DNA of 64,000 nt, from assembly GCA_045539315.1 (NCBI GenBank), contig JAZQFC010000031.1:1-64000 (forward strand), given 5' to 3'. The stretch is from RUG11462 sp045539315 (lineage in GTDB: Bacteria; Bacillota; Clostridia; Oscillospirales; Acutalibacteraceae). Shown piece after piece: positions 54,188-63,320 of this stretch; position 1 is the stretch's first letter; each line of letters starts with the position of its first letter. The translations under genes and the position numbers were made by a program. The notes beneath the pieces are model-generated. The model was given only the letters and a program-made list of their open reading frames with translations, made no database searches and had not been told where the DNA came from.

Positions 54188-56248
54188 TTATACGTGTTTT
54201 TGATGCAATTCTACATCATATTTCGCAAGATATTTTCTTAAAAATAGCAAATCTGCAATATCTAAAGCATCATTTCCATTTACATCTGCTGCAACGGGGT
54301 CGATGGTTACTTTTTCCTTTACAAGTCTTTTAACAAGATACAATGCATCTATTAGGCTAACTTGCTTATCAAAATTAACATCGCCAGGCATAGTTTTATC
54401 AAAAGTACCCGGTATCCAATAATCGCCACCAACTTCATATGCACCAATATCAGGCGAAGTTCCGACAAACTCATCGTCAATATTGTCTATTTTAGTTCCT
54501 GCATCAATTAACGGCGAATTTTCAAGAGGAACATAATTCTTATCGATTTTGAAATCAGTTTTAAACGCGTTAGTTATAAGGGTTGGCGCATTTGCACCTG
54601 TAATAAAATCTGCAGTTGGATTAATTGCATTATTTGCAATAACGGTTCCCTTTTGTGAAAAACCTTCTGTTTTTGGCCAACCTTGAATTCCTTCATAACA
54701 ATCAAAAACTGTATTTCTATAAATTGTGTTGTTAATACTACTGCAATTTATAACAATTCCTGATTCATTAAAGTTCCAGACAACATTGTTTCTAACAACA
54801 AAATTAGTACATTCATTATCTAAATAAATGCCACAAGATTTATCGCTATCATGCACCCAATTGTTTTTAATTACAACGCCTTTACCGTTTCTGTGATAAC
54901 CATAAATCGCACCGCCATCACGAGTCAAATACATAGCATTATGGCAATCATTATACTCAACAATAGTGTTATCATATCCGTCACCAGGGTCGCCTGTATT
55001 AATGAAATAAATTAAAAATCTACCTGATTTATAAAGATTATTATGACTGATTAAAGTTTCGTCTGCTCCACCTTCTATAGAAATACAAGCGTTATATCCA
55101 CCACCATAGTTTACATCATGAATATCACAGTTAATTACCTTATTATTATCGCCATTTATAAGCAAACCACTACTATAAGTATAGGCAATTTCACTATTTT
55201 TCCAGATGTTATTATTACTATTATGGAAACGAGTAGTGTTATATGCATTTACATGAGAATTATAGCCGTCATTTGTTCTAAAAAAGTCACCATAATAAAC
55301 ATTTACATCATCAAAAACATTGTTGTTAGAATCTTGTACTATAAATCCACCAAAGAAATCGATGTTTTTAAGATGAATATTGCTACCACTCCAATATTCA
55401 GCGCCACTATTACGAGTTCTAATATGAACTTCATTTTTATCAGGCGCTTGATTATCAGGCATAATTATATAAAAATAACCTGTTTCTTTATCATAATAAT
55501 ATTCTCTTGCTACATCCAAACCTGCAAGTGAATTAGTAAGATAATACCAGTCGCCTTTCATTGGAGTATAAGTAACAGATTCTTCGCCAACATAATCAAA
55601 CTTTAAGTTTTTGCCGGCAGTATATTCTTTAATAACTCTTGCATAAGACAAATACTGCTCATATTCATAACCAGTCCAAAGATATGCAGTAGCACCGGTC
55701 CAATCGCCTTCTGGCAACGCATCATCAACGATAGTATAATGGTCAGAGCCTTCATCCATAATTGCTCTTTCCATATTCAAAAAATCATCGGCAGGAGCAT
55801 TTGGCCATCTTGCTTCCATAAGATTTTCAAACTCTCCATTATTGCTAATTAAAGCGTGTGGAATGTCGTCATAATTGCCAATATTAGTTCTATAAATATT
55901 GTCTTCATATTTTTCCCAAGAAGAAGTTATAGGGTCATATGCGGTAAATAAAACTCTTTCGCCCTCTTCGCCTTCAATTTTCAAAGGATGTTCTTCTGTT
56001 CCACCATTATTAACAAAAACTAACTTTTTATTATAAACACCGCCAAGCAACACAATGGTATCATCTTCATTCATCAATGCTCTTGCTCTATCGAGTGATT
56101 GAACAGGCTTTGATTTAGTACCACTATTAGAATCGCTACCATGATTAAAAGAAACATAAATCTTATTCTCACTTGCATAAGTGATAAATGGAATACTGCT
56201 AAAAATCACAGAAATAACCAAAACAAAAATCAAAAATTTGACTTTCAT
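54188..56248 (-). CDS. Secreted right-handed beta-helix enzyme with C-terminal dockerin
   Basis: The protein is 686 aa with a signal peptide at 1-25. A right-handed parallel beta-helix region follows (about 30-600), with many N-rich coils such as DSNNNVFDDVNVYYG, NGDNNKVINCDIHD and CSSINNTIYRNTVFD. This is the fold of polysaccharide lyases and several glycosidases. The family and substrate (pectin, xylan or alginate-like) are not clear to me. A type I dockerin is at about 622-680, with two F-hand repeats. The first is DVNFDKQVSLID and the second DVNGNDALDIAD, each with calcium-binding acids at 1, 3, 5 and 12. It is 18 bases after the GH5 gene and should dock on a cohesin. Confidence 0.88.
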   Translation of the reverse strand: MKVKFLIFVLVISVIFSSIPFITYASENKIYVSFNHGSDSNSGTKSKPVQSLDRARALMNEDDTIVLLGGVYNKKLVFVNNGGTEEHPLKIEGEEGERVLFTAYDPITSSWEKYEDNIYRTNIGNYDDIPHALISNNGEFENLMEARWPNAPADDFLNMERAIMDEGSDHYTIVDDALPEGDWTGATAYLWTGYEYEQYLSYARVIKEYTAGKNLKFDYVGEESVTYTPMKGDWYYLTNSLAGLDVAREYYYDKETGYFYIIMPDNQAPDKNEVHIRTRNSGAEYWSGSNIHLKNIDFFGGFIVQDSNNNVFDDVNVYYGDFFRTNDGYNSHVNAYNTTRFHNSNNNIWKNSEIAYTYSSGLLINGDNNKVINCDIHDVNYGGGYNACISIEGGADETLISHNNLYKSGRFLIYFINTGDPGDGYDNTIVEYNDCHNAMYLTRDGGAIYGYHRNGKGVVIKNNWVHDSDKSCGIYLDNECTNFVVRNNVVWNFNESGIVINCSSINNTIYRNTVFDCYEGIQGWPKTEGFSQKGTVIANNAINPTADFITGANAPTLITNAFKTDFKIDKNYVPLENSPLIDAGTKIDNIDDEFVGTSPDIGAYEVGGDYWIPGTFDKTMPGDVNFDKQVSLIDALYLVKRLVKEKVTIDPVAADVNGNDALDIADLLFLRKYLAKYDVELHQKHV

Positions 56249-56266
56249 ATCAATTCTCCTTTTAAA

Positions 56267-58270
56267 TTATTGTTTAGTAATAACACTAATTTTTTTAGCA
56301 TTTGTATAAACTTTTTTATTGTTAACAAGTTTATATGCTCTTACAGAAAAATAATACTTGCTACCTTTTTTCAAACCTTTAATTTTGGCTTTTGTGTTTT
56401 TAAAAGTTTTTATTTTAGCATTTTTAAGTTTTTTATCAAGGGAGTATTTGATTTCATATCCACTTGCACCTAAAACTTTATCAATATTGAAAGAAATATA
56501 CTTCTTATAAGATTTAGAAGTTATCTTGCCTATATATTTTGCTAAGACAACACTGCTTAATTCATTAGATTTAGCAAGTCTTATATTATTAGAATCACAC
56601 GCAATTACATAATAAGAATATTTAGCGCCACGAGTTAATTTTTTATCAACCAAAGATAAAGCGCTTGTTGTTTTATACTCTTTAAACACTGCATTATTTT
56701 TCGCTCTGAAAATAACATATTTTGTTGCATTTTCAACCGCTTTCCAACTTAATTTTACAGAGTTGACAGAGGCATCTTTTAAATTAAAATCACTTAAAAT
56801 ACCTACTTCTTTTTGACCAAAAGAAACAACATCTGAATAATCACTTTCGAATAAATAATCACCGTATTTTCTACAAGCAGTTATTTTATATTCATAATAA
56901 TCATCTGTATTTAATTTAGTATCACAAAAAGAGTTATTATATGTATTACTATACAACTCAAATTCTCCGCCGTTATATGACCTATAAATATTGTAATAAT
57001 CGGCAAAATCAACATAATTCCAACCGATATCAATAACCGAAGAAGAGATAACATTTAACACTAAACCTTCAACTTTTTCGACTACAATATTTGGTTTTGT
57101 AGTGGTTGTTGTGGTTTTTGGAGTTGTTGGAACCTGACTATAAGTTACAGGTGGTTGTGTTACAATAGTGTAAGTAGTTGCACTTGGCAAAATGCCGGTT
57201 GAAGCATTATCAACAAGCGCAGATATAATGCTTGGGAACAATGCATTATAACTACTTCTGTTAATAAGTTTGAAATCTCCGCCATCGTCCCAATAAATAG
57301 GTTTCAAACCATATTTTACGCAACTTGTAACAACTTTTTTAGCGTATAAAGAACGGTCATATTCATTGCTCTTATCAACAGCGCCAAATTCTCCTAAAAT
57401 TACAGGCACTCCATGACAAATAAAGTTTTCATAAAACAATCTGCAATAAGAATCAATTATGCCACCATCTGATGTATTCCATGTCGATTTTGAACCGGCA
57501 AAACAAAAGCCTTGTGGGTCATAACTATGAAATTCAACAGCAAGTTTATTTGGCACAGTATCAGTTGGCAAAGAAAAACCATCAACTTCTCTTATAGCGC
57601 CATATGTACTAATAACCAAGATTCTTTTAGCATTGTTTCCACCTGATTCTCTAATTGTGTTAACAAAAACCTGTGCTAACTCATTAGAATTTTGATAATC
57701 AGTATAAGAAGCGTGTGACCAGTCACTTTCAGCTTTTAAAATCTCATTAAATGCCTCAAACAATAAATGGTCACCATAATTTTTAAATTTTTCTGCAATA
57801 TTAGCCCACAAATTTGCAAACTTTTTCTTACGAGTATCCATATTTGTGCTATTAGTATTAAGCCAATTCTGTTCATGATGAGTATTTATAATGCAATATA
57901 AATCCTCTTCTAAAATCCAGTCAACAACTTCTTTAACCCTGTTAAGCCAAGCAGAATCAGGCACACCATTAGAATCCATATGTGTTCTCCAAGTAACAGG
58001 CAAACGAATAGTATTAAACCCTAACTCTTTGTAAGTTTTAATCAATTCTTTTGTGATTTTAGGGTTGCCCCATGATGTTTCAGATGAGCCAACTGAATCA
58101 AGAGAGTTGCCTATGTTTACGCCAATTTTCATTTCGCTAACTAACTCAAAAGCAGTTAAATCTCTCATTGTAGAAGCATCTGCGCCAATATTTACTTGTG
58201 TAAACAAACAAGTTGATAATAATACTGTAACTACAAGCAAATACGACAATAACTTTTTAATTCTTTTCAT
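56267..58270 (-). CDS. Secreted GH5 glycanase with Fn3-like C-terminal modules
   Basis: The protein is 667 aa with a signal peptide at 1-31. The GH5 catalytic domain (about 37-355) has IRLPVTW, NTHHE, acid/base Glu176 in FEAFNE, FHSYDP and nucleophile Glu294 in LGEFGA. The NIGNSLDS start is typical of GH5 endoglucanases. A Pro/Thr linker (about 370-395) leads to three Fn3-like domains (about 398-485, 488-576, 577-667). The last is strongly basic and matches the C-terminal module of the giant cohesin protein (YYVKVRAY / YYFSVRAYK pattern). There is no dockerin. It heads a two-gene operon with the dockerin protein. Substrate is probably a beta-glucan. Confidence 0.93.
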   Translation of the reverse strand: MKRIKKLLSYLLVVTVLLSTCLFTQVNIGADASTMRDLTAFELVSEMKIGVNIGNSLDSVGSSETSWGNPKITKELIKTYKELGFNTIRLPVTWRTHMDSNGVPDSAWLNRVKEVVDWILEEDLYCIINTHHEQNWLNTNSTNMDTRKKKFANLWANIAEKFKNYGDHLLFEAFNEILKAESDWSHASYTDYQNSNELAQVFVNTIRESGGNNAKRILVISTYGAIREVDGFSLPTDTVPNKLAVEFHSYDPQGFCFAGSKSTWNTSDGGIIDSYCRLFYENFICHGVPVILGEFGAVDKSNEYDRSLYAKKVVTSCVKYGLKPIYWDDGGDFKLINRSSYNALFPSIISALVDNASTGILPSATTYTIVTQPPVTYSQVPTTPKTTTTTTKPNIVVEKVEGLVLNVISSSVIDIGWNYVDFADYYNIYRSYNGGEFELYSNTYNNSFCDTKLNTDDYYEYKITACRKYGDYLFESDYSDVVSFGQKEVGILSDFNLKDASVNSVKLSWKAVENATKYVIFRAKNNAVFKEYKTTSALSLVDKKLTRGAKYSYYVIACDSNNIRLAKSNELSSVVLAKYIGKITSKSYKKYISFNIDKVLGASGYEIKYSLDKKLKNAKIKTFKNTKAKIKGLKKGSKYYFSVRAYKLVNNKKVYTNAKKISVITKQ

Positions 58271-58306
58271 TACAAAACTCCTAAAAAATATTTACTTAAT
58301 ATTATC

Positions 58307-58334
58307 ATAATAACAAGTTTTTTACCATTGACAA
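58307..58334 (-). promoter_or_regulatory. Promoter of the GH5-dockerin operon
   Basis: -35 TTGTCA (58329-58334), 16-base spacer and -10 TATTAT (58307-58312), about 40 bases before the ATG. Confidence 0.55.
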
Positions 58335-58373
58335 AATAGCCAAAATAACACTTTTCTTATGTACATAATAAAC

Positions 58374-58407
58374 AAAATGCCGACTGAAAAAACACAGTCG
58401 GCATTTT
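58374..58407 (-). terminator. Terminator after split transketolase genes
   Basis: The 13-bp perfect stem AAAATGCCGACTG / CAGTCGGCATTTT has an 8-nt loop, five bases past the transketolase stop. Confidence 0.9.
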
Positions 58408-58412
58408 AAAAA

Positions 58413-59351
58413 TTACATCATATCTTTTACAGTTTTAACAATGTTATCTGCAGAGAAACCATAGTGCTCTAAAAGTTCTGCAGCGCTACCTGACATACCA
58501 TACTCATCGTTCATACCGATTTTCTTTACAGGAACAGGATATTTATCAGAAAGCAAGTCACATACAGCAGAACCTAAACCGCCGATAACTGAATGCTCTT
58601 CAACAACTACTACTTTTCCAGTCTTTTTAGCAGACTCTAAAATAGCATTGTCATCAAGAGGCTTAATTGTGTGAATGTTCAAAACATCAGCACTGATTCC
58701 CTCTTCTTTAAGTTTTTCAGCAGCGACAACAGCCTCATTTACCATAAGACCTGTTGCAATAATGGTAACATCGCTACCACAAGCGAGTTTTACTGCTTTA
58801 CCTACTTCAAATTTATAAGTAGCTTCATCGTTAAATACAGGCACTGCAAATCTACCAAAACGCATATAAACAGGACCATCAATTTCAGCAGCCGCAACAA
58901 CTGCTGCTTTTGCTTCTACAGCGTCTGCAGGGTTGATAATTGTCATACCCGGAATTGTACGCATAAGAGCAATATCTTCGTTACATTGGTGTGTAGCACC
59001 ATCTTCGCCAACAGAAATACCAGCATGTGTAGCACCAATTTTAACAGGGAGATGAGGATATCCAATTGAGTTTCTAACTTGTTCAAAAGCACGACCTGCA
59101 GCAAACATTGCAAAACTTGAAGCAAACACGAGTTTACCAGTTGAAGCAATACCAGCAGCAATGCTCATCATATTACCTTCTGCAATACCACAATCAATAA
59201 ATTGGTCAGGATAAGCAGATTTAAATTTTCCTGTTCTTGTAGCGCCTGCAAGGTCTGCGTCAAGAACAAGCATATCTTTTCTTGTTTTTCCAAGTTCGAT
59301 AAGGCCTTCGCCGTATCCATCACGAGTTGCTTTTTTAATTACATCTGCCAT
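58413..59351 (-). CDS. Transketolase, C-terminal subunit
   Basis: The protein is 312 aa, starting at ATG 59349-59351 (MADVIKKATRDGYGEGL), one base-pair gap from the preceding stop. It carries the pyrimidine-binding half (Glu in CGIAEGNMMS, the GATHAGISVGEDGATHQ loop) and the C-terminal transketolase domain. With the N-terminal subunit it forms a complete thiamine diphosphate enzyme, moving two-carbon units between sugar phosphates and making pentoses in anaerobes. Split transketolases are common in Clostridia and Archaea. Confidence 0.95.
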   Translation of the reverse strand: MADVIKKATRDGYGEGLIELGKTRKDMLVLDADLAGATRTGKFKSAYPDQFIDCGIAEGNMMSIAAGIASTGKLVFASSFAMFAAGRAFEQVRNSIGYPHLPVKIGATHAGISVGEDGATHQCNEDIALMRTIPGMTIINPADAVEAKAAVVAAAEIDGPVYMRFGRFAVPVFNDEATYKFEVGKAVKLACGSDVTIIATGLMVNEAVVAAEKLKEEGISADVLNIHTIKPLDDNAILESAKKTGKVVVVEEHSVIGGLGSAVCDLLSDKYPVPVKKIGMNDEYGMSGSAAELLEHYGFSADNIVKTVKDMM

Positions 59352-59352
59352 T

Positions 59353-60198
59353 TTATTTGCCCTCCAACTCTTCAAGTTTAGCATTTAATTCTTGCATTGC
59401 TTGTTCATATTGCTCTTTATTTGGAGCAACACCATGCCATTCGCATTCATCTTCCATAAATGAAACGCCTTTACCTTTGATTGTTTTAGCAACAATACAA
59501 GTAGGTTTACCTTTAACTTCTCTTGCTTGTTTATAAGCATCTTCGATTTGTTCAAGGTCGTTACCATCAATAGTAATTACATTCCAGTTAAATGCCTTAA
59601 ACTTTTCATCGATAGGTAAAGTTGACATTACATCAGTCATTCTACCATCAATTTGCAAGTTATTAAAATCTACAAAAGCAACAAGATTATCAAGTTGTTT
59701 AAAACCAGCAAACATTGCTGCTTCCCAAACTTGACCTTCTTGAATTTCACCATCACCGAGAATGGTATAAACTCTATAATCGTCCCCTGCTTTTTTAGCC
59801 GCAATAGCCATACCACAAGCAGCAGAAATACCTTGGCCAAGCGAACCTGTTGACATATCAACACCAGGAATGTTTTTCATGTCAGGGTGACCTTGCAATA
59901 ACGCACCTTTATGTCTTAATGTTTTAATTTCATCAAGAGGGAAAAATCCTTTTAATGCAAGCGCTGCATACAAAGCAGGTGCAGCATGACCTTTAGAGAG
60001 AACGAGTCTATCTCTATTAGGGTTTTTAGGGTTTTTAGGGTCAACATTCATCTCATTTGTGTAAAGCCATGTAAGTACATCAGCGATAGAAAGCGAACCG
60101 CCTGGATGCCCTGCTTTTGCACAATAAGTTCCTTCGATGACACCCATACGAACCTTTGTAGCAAAAATTTCAAGTTCTTTTTTAGTTTTGATATCCAT
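59353..60198 (-). CDS. Transketolase, N-terminal subunit
   Basis: The protein is 281 aa, starting at ATG 60196-60198 (MDIKTKKELEIFATKVRMG), with SD AAGGAGAAG. It holds the thiamine diphosphate-binding half: AGHPGGSLS, SKGHAAPALYA, the GDGEIQEGQVWEAAMFA metal/ThDP motif ending in NNLQIDG, and WHGVAPN. It is the first gene of the two-gene unit and has its own promoter at 60272-60300 and a hairpin leader. Confidence 0.95.
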   Translation of the reverse strand: MDIKTKKELEIFATKVRMGVIEGTYCAKAGHPGGSLSIADVLTWLYTNEMNVDPKNPKNPNRDRLVLSKGHAAPALYAALALKGFFPLDEIKTLRHKGALLQGHPDMKNIPGVDMSTGSLGQGISAACGMAIAAKKAGDDYRVYTILGDGEIQEGQVWEAAMFAGFKQLDNLVAFVDFNNLQIDGRMTDVMSTLPIDEKFKAFNWNVITIDGNDLEQIEDAYKQAREVKGKPTCIVAKTIKGKGVSFMEDECEWHGVAPNKEQYEQAMQELNAKLEELEGK

Positions 60199-60213
60199 TT
60201 TCTTCTCCTTTTT

Positions 60214-60232
60214 CCACTTGAAATTCAAGTGG
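60214..60232 (-). promoter_or_regulatory. Leader hairpin before transketolase SD
   Basis: Perfect 9-bp inverted repeat CCACTTGAA-A-TTCAAGTGG immediately upstream of the SD. In RNA it needs a slightly larger loop. It may protect the mRNA 5' end or modulate initiation. Confidence 0.4.
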
Positions 60233-60252
60233 GAAATATCAAATTATATTTT

Positions 60253-60267
60253 AACAGTTTAACTGTT
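60253..60267. promoter_or_regulatory. Candidate operator at transketolase start site
   Basis: Inverted repeat AACAGT-TTA-ACTGTT placed at the predicted transcription start, right after the -10. The regulator is unknown. Confidence 0.4.
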
Positions 60268-60271
60268 TAAT

Positions 60272-60300
60272 ACTATACCATATGTTTTAACAAAAAGCAA
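60272..60300 (-). promoter_or_regulatory. Promoter of transketolase operon
   Basis: -35 TTGCTT (60295-60300), 17-base spacer and -10 TATAGT (60272-60277). Confidence 0.65.
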
Positions 60301-60301
60301 A

Positions 60302-61114
60302 CTATAAATTAATAATATAGTCAACAAATTCTGCAAAACCACCGTTTTCACAATCTTTATCTGTGATATAATCGGCATACGATTTTAAATCAGATGGAGA
60401 GTCATTTACAAAAGCGCCAATACCTGCCGCTTGAATCATCTCTAAATCGTTATAATAATTACCAATAGCGCAAACATTTGAATGAGGAATATTAAACATA
60501 TCTGCAAGTTTTAAAATAGCAGTTCCCTTATCAGTATATGTAGTCGAAAACTCCATAAACTTACGATTTGTATCCATAAGTTTTATATCATGCGGACAGT
60601 TTGCTCTGGCAAAATCTCTGACTTTTTGAATGTCTTCCGGTTCATCTTCAAACAAAACCTTTTGCCAGTCAAGGTCAATTATTTCATCAAGAGTTGTTTC
60701 GATATAATCAACTTTTTCATAAGATAAATGTTGCTTTGTAACTTCATTTACATGCAAACAGTAAATATTTCTATCAGAATAAATTTCTATGCCAACATTT
60801 GGAAACCGTGACTGAAGAAGCCTTACAAATTCTTTTGAACTTTCAGCAAGGTTTACTTTAAAAGTAGCCTTATCTTTATAAAAATCATAAAAAGTATGGC
60901 CACCATTTACTATTAAAGGACAATTAAACTCTATTTCCTCGGAAATAAATTCAGTGGTATTTATTCCTCTGCCTGTGCAAATAGTAAATTTACCACCAAG
61001 TTCTTCAAATTTCTTTATTGCATCTAAATTAACTTTTGGAATAAAGTTTTGATTTTTATATAGTGTACCATCTAAATCAGTTACCAAAAGATAACCATCA
61101 AGTGTTTTTTTCAT
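60302..61114 (-). CDS. Cof-type HAD-IIB hydrolase
   Basis: A 270-aa haloacid dehalogenase phosphatase of the Cof/YcsE type, starting at ATG 61112-61114. The nucleophile motif is VTDLDGTLY, motif II TICTGRG, and the C-terminal motif IV CAIGNYYNDLEMI, with a C2B cap domain between. Members dephosphorylate sugar phosphates, FMN or similar. The substrate is not readable. It is last in the ylmH-divIVA-lspA-rluD operon. Its start sits at the rluD stop. Confidence 0.9.
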   Translation of the reverse strand: MKKTLDGYLLVTDLDGTLYKNQNFIPKVNLDAIKKFEELGGKFTICTGRGINTTEFISEEIEFNCPLIVNGGHTFYDFYKDKATFKVNLAESSKEFVRLLQSRFPNVGIEIYSDRNIYCLHVNEVTKQHLSYEKVDYIETTLDEIIDLDWQKVLFEDEPEDIQKVRDFARANCPHDIKLMDTNRKFMEFSTTYTDKGTAILKLADMFNIPHSNVCAIGNYYNDLEMIQAAGIGAFVNDSPSDLKSYADYITDKDCENGGFAEFVDYIINL

Positions 61115-61116
61115 TT

Positions 61117-62025
61117 TCAACTCTTTCTCAACTTTTCAAGTTGATTAGCAAAATATTCAGGCAATTCACTTTGAAATTCTATGTACTCGCCATTAGGATG
61201 AATAAAACCTATTTTGCGAGCGTGCAAACATTGCCCATTAAAACTTTTTGTTTGTTCTTTACCATAAACAGAATCATTAAACACAGGTTTATTTAAATAA
61301 GCCATATGGACTCTGATTTGATGTGTTCTACCTGTTTCAAGTTTTAGTCTTACATATGTGTATTTATCAAATTGTTCTAAAACTTGATAATGAGTAACAG
61401 CGTTTTTTGAATTGTTTTGAGTAACTGCCATTTGTTTACGTTTAATTGGATGTCTGCCAATAGGCGCATCAACAGTACCATTTTCATCTTTAAAAACACC
61501 GTTACAAATTGCTTCATACTCTCTTGTAAACGAATGTTCTTTTATTTGATTTGCTAAAAAATTATGAGCATTATCATTTTTAGCAACAATCAATAAACCA
61601 CTTGTATCTTTATCAATTCTATGAACAATTCCCGGTCTTATTACTCCATTTATCCCCGATAAACTATTGCCACAATGATAAAGTAAAGCATTAACCAAAG
61701 TACCGCTATAATTTCCAGGGGCAGGATGAACCACCATACCTTTAGGTTTGTTTACAACGAGCAAATCTTCATCTTCATAAACAATGTCTAATGGTATATT
61801 TTCGGGTTGCGCAGTATCATCAACAGGCGCAGGTATATCAACAACAATCTCATCATTCGGTTTTAACTTATAACTTTTTGAGACAGTTTTTCCATTTACC
61901 AAAACTCTATCTTGTTCAATGAGCAAACCCACAGCGTTACGGCTCAAACCTTCAACACTATCTGCAATAAATTTATCCAATCTATCAAAATTTTCTTCAA
62001 GATAGGTTAAATATACTTTATCCAT
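61117..62025 (-). CDS. rluD: RluA/RluD-family 23S rRNA pseudouridine synthase
   Basis: The protein is 302 aa. An N-terminal S4 RNA-binding domain (about 13-62) is followed by the RluA-type catalytic domain. The nucleophile is Asp138 in HRIDKDTSGLLIVAKN, with the GRTHQIRVHMA motif later. Length fits RluD (YlyB in Bacillus), which usually follows lspA as it does here. It overlaps lspA by eight bases. The exact uridines modified are inferred from homologues. Confidence 0.93.
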   Translation of the reverse strand: MDKVYLTYLEENFDRLDKFIADSVEGLSRNAVGLLIEQDRVLVNGKTVSKSYKLKPNDEIVVDIPAPVDDTAQPENIPLDIVYEDEDLLVVNKPKGMVVHPAPGNYSGTLVNALLYHCGNSLSGINGVIRPGIVHRIDKDTSGLLIVAKNDNAHNFLANQIKEHSFTREYEAICNGVFKDENGTVDAPIGRHPIKRKQMAVTQNNSKNAVTHYQVLEQFDKYTYVRLKLETGRTHQIRVHMAYLNKPVFNDSVYGKEQTKSFNGQCLHARKIGFIHPNGEYIEFQSELPEYFANQLEKLRKS

Positions 62026-62506
62026 TACTCTTTTTATCCTTAAACATATCGATTAAAATATATATAATCCATAAACAGCAACCGATTACCACACAACAAT
62101 CGGCAACATTAAAAGAAGGAAAATCAAAAAAACCAAAAGTTATAAAATCAATTACCTGACCGGTAGATACTCTATCAACCATATTGCCTATTCCACCGGA
62201 GATAATAAGCATAACAACATAATGCAAAAACTTATCAGTTACTTTTAATTTGATAAAATACACAACGCCTATTATTAAAAACAAAACAGTTGCGCTCATA
62301 AATATCCATCTTTTATCATCAAGCATACCAAAAGCCGCGCCATCATTATACAAAAATTGAAAATCAAACAAATAAGGAATAACAGTTATTCTGTTATTTT
62401 TCGGCATAAATTCAAGCGCTAATTGTTTAGTAATCTGGTCAATAGCAATAAATAAGATGCACATTAAAGATGCAAAATATTTATGTTTATATTTTTTAAA
62501 ATGCAA
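62018..62506 (-). CDS. lspA: Lipoprotein signal peptidase II
   Basis: LspA (162 aa) cleaves prolipoprotein signal peptides in the membrane. Four hydrophobic helices are at about 11-29, 67-87, 93-107 and 137-154. The catalytic aspartates are Asp111 in GNMVDRV and Asp136 in FNVADC. The conserved Asp23/Lys27 (DQITK) and NxGxxFG-like NDGAAFG segments are present. It lies between divIVA and rluD. Confidence 0.97.
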   Translation of the reverse strand: MHFKKYKHKYFASLMCILFIAIDQITKQLALEFMPKNNRITVIPYLFDFQFLYNDGAAFGMLDDKRWIFMSATVLFLIIGVVYFIKLKVTDKFLHYVVMLIISGGIGNMVDRVSTGQVIDFITFGFFDFPSFNVADCCVVIGCCLWIIYILIDMFKDKKSNG

Positions 62507-62520
62507 AATTACACCTCAAA

Positions 62521-63303
62521 TTACTGTTTGTATTCAAAGAAACTACCTTGAGCCTCGTCTTCTTCCTCTTGCTCAATTTCTTCAACAAAAAAGTCTTCCT
62601 CGTCATCATAACTTTCTTCAAAAACATCGTCCTCTTTTAAAGGCACAAACGAATTATCTGCAACTTTTTCATTAAATTCATCATTAGTGATATCTTCAGA
62701 AATAATTGTATCCAAAACCAACTCTGAATCAGAAATATTTTTCAAAATTTCAAGTTGTTTCATACATTGCTCAATAGAAGCATCTCTGTATTTCAAAATT
62801 TCTTCTTTTAAACGAGTATAAACTTGCTTTTGTGCATTAATTTTTTCATCAGTTTCATTACGAAGAACAATAGACTCATTTTCAGCCTCTGCGATAACAC
62901 CATCGCCTTTTTCTTTAGCAGCAGATAAAATCTCATCGCTTTTCTTTTTAGTTTCATCGTAGATATAATCCGCTTTTTTATGCGCTTCTTGAATTAATGC
63001 TGCTGCTTTTTCTTCAGCGGCTAAAATCATTTCTTTTGCTTTTTTATCAGCATCACGAATAACTTTATCAGCATTAATTTGAGCGTTTATAATACAAGTT
63101 TTAACCGACTCTTCTTTTTCTTGCAACTCTTCAATATGAGCGGCTAAAATCTTAATTTTTTCAACTAATTCTCTGTTTGAAATCTCTAAAGTTTCAAAAT
63201 CATCCGCAACTTTATAACGAAAATCGTCAACATCAGCAGCTTTATAACCACTAATACCGGCTCTTAAAAAACCTGTTTGTCTTATTTCATTAGCAGTAAA
63301 CAT
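62521..63303 (-). CDS. divIVA: DivIVA-domain protein
   Basis: A 260-aa cytoplasmic coiled-coil protein. The N-terminal DivIVA domain (about 1-60, GFLRAGISGYKAADVDDFRYKV) is of the kind that binds curved membrane at septa and poles. A long coiled coil (about 60-190) contains a run of Ala/Lys/Glu heptads. The acidic tail (about 225-253) is rich in Glu and Asp. It directs division-site or polar proteins. It follows ylmH, as in the division cluster of Firmicutes. Confidence 0.92.
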   Translation of the reverse strand: MFTANEIRQTGFLRAGISGYKAADVDDFRYKVADDFETLEISNRELVEKIKILAAHIEELQEKEESVKTCIINAQINADKVIRDADKKAKEMILAAEEKAAALIQEAHKKADYIYDETKKKSDEILSAAKEKGDGVIAEAENESIVLRNETDEKINAQKQVYTRLKEEILKYRDASIEQCMKQLEILKNISDSELVLDTIISEDITNDEFNEKVADNSFVPLKEDDVFEESYDDEEDFFVEEIEQEEEDEAQGSFFEYKQ

Positions 63304-63320
63304 AAGTTACACATTCCTTT

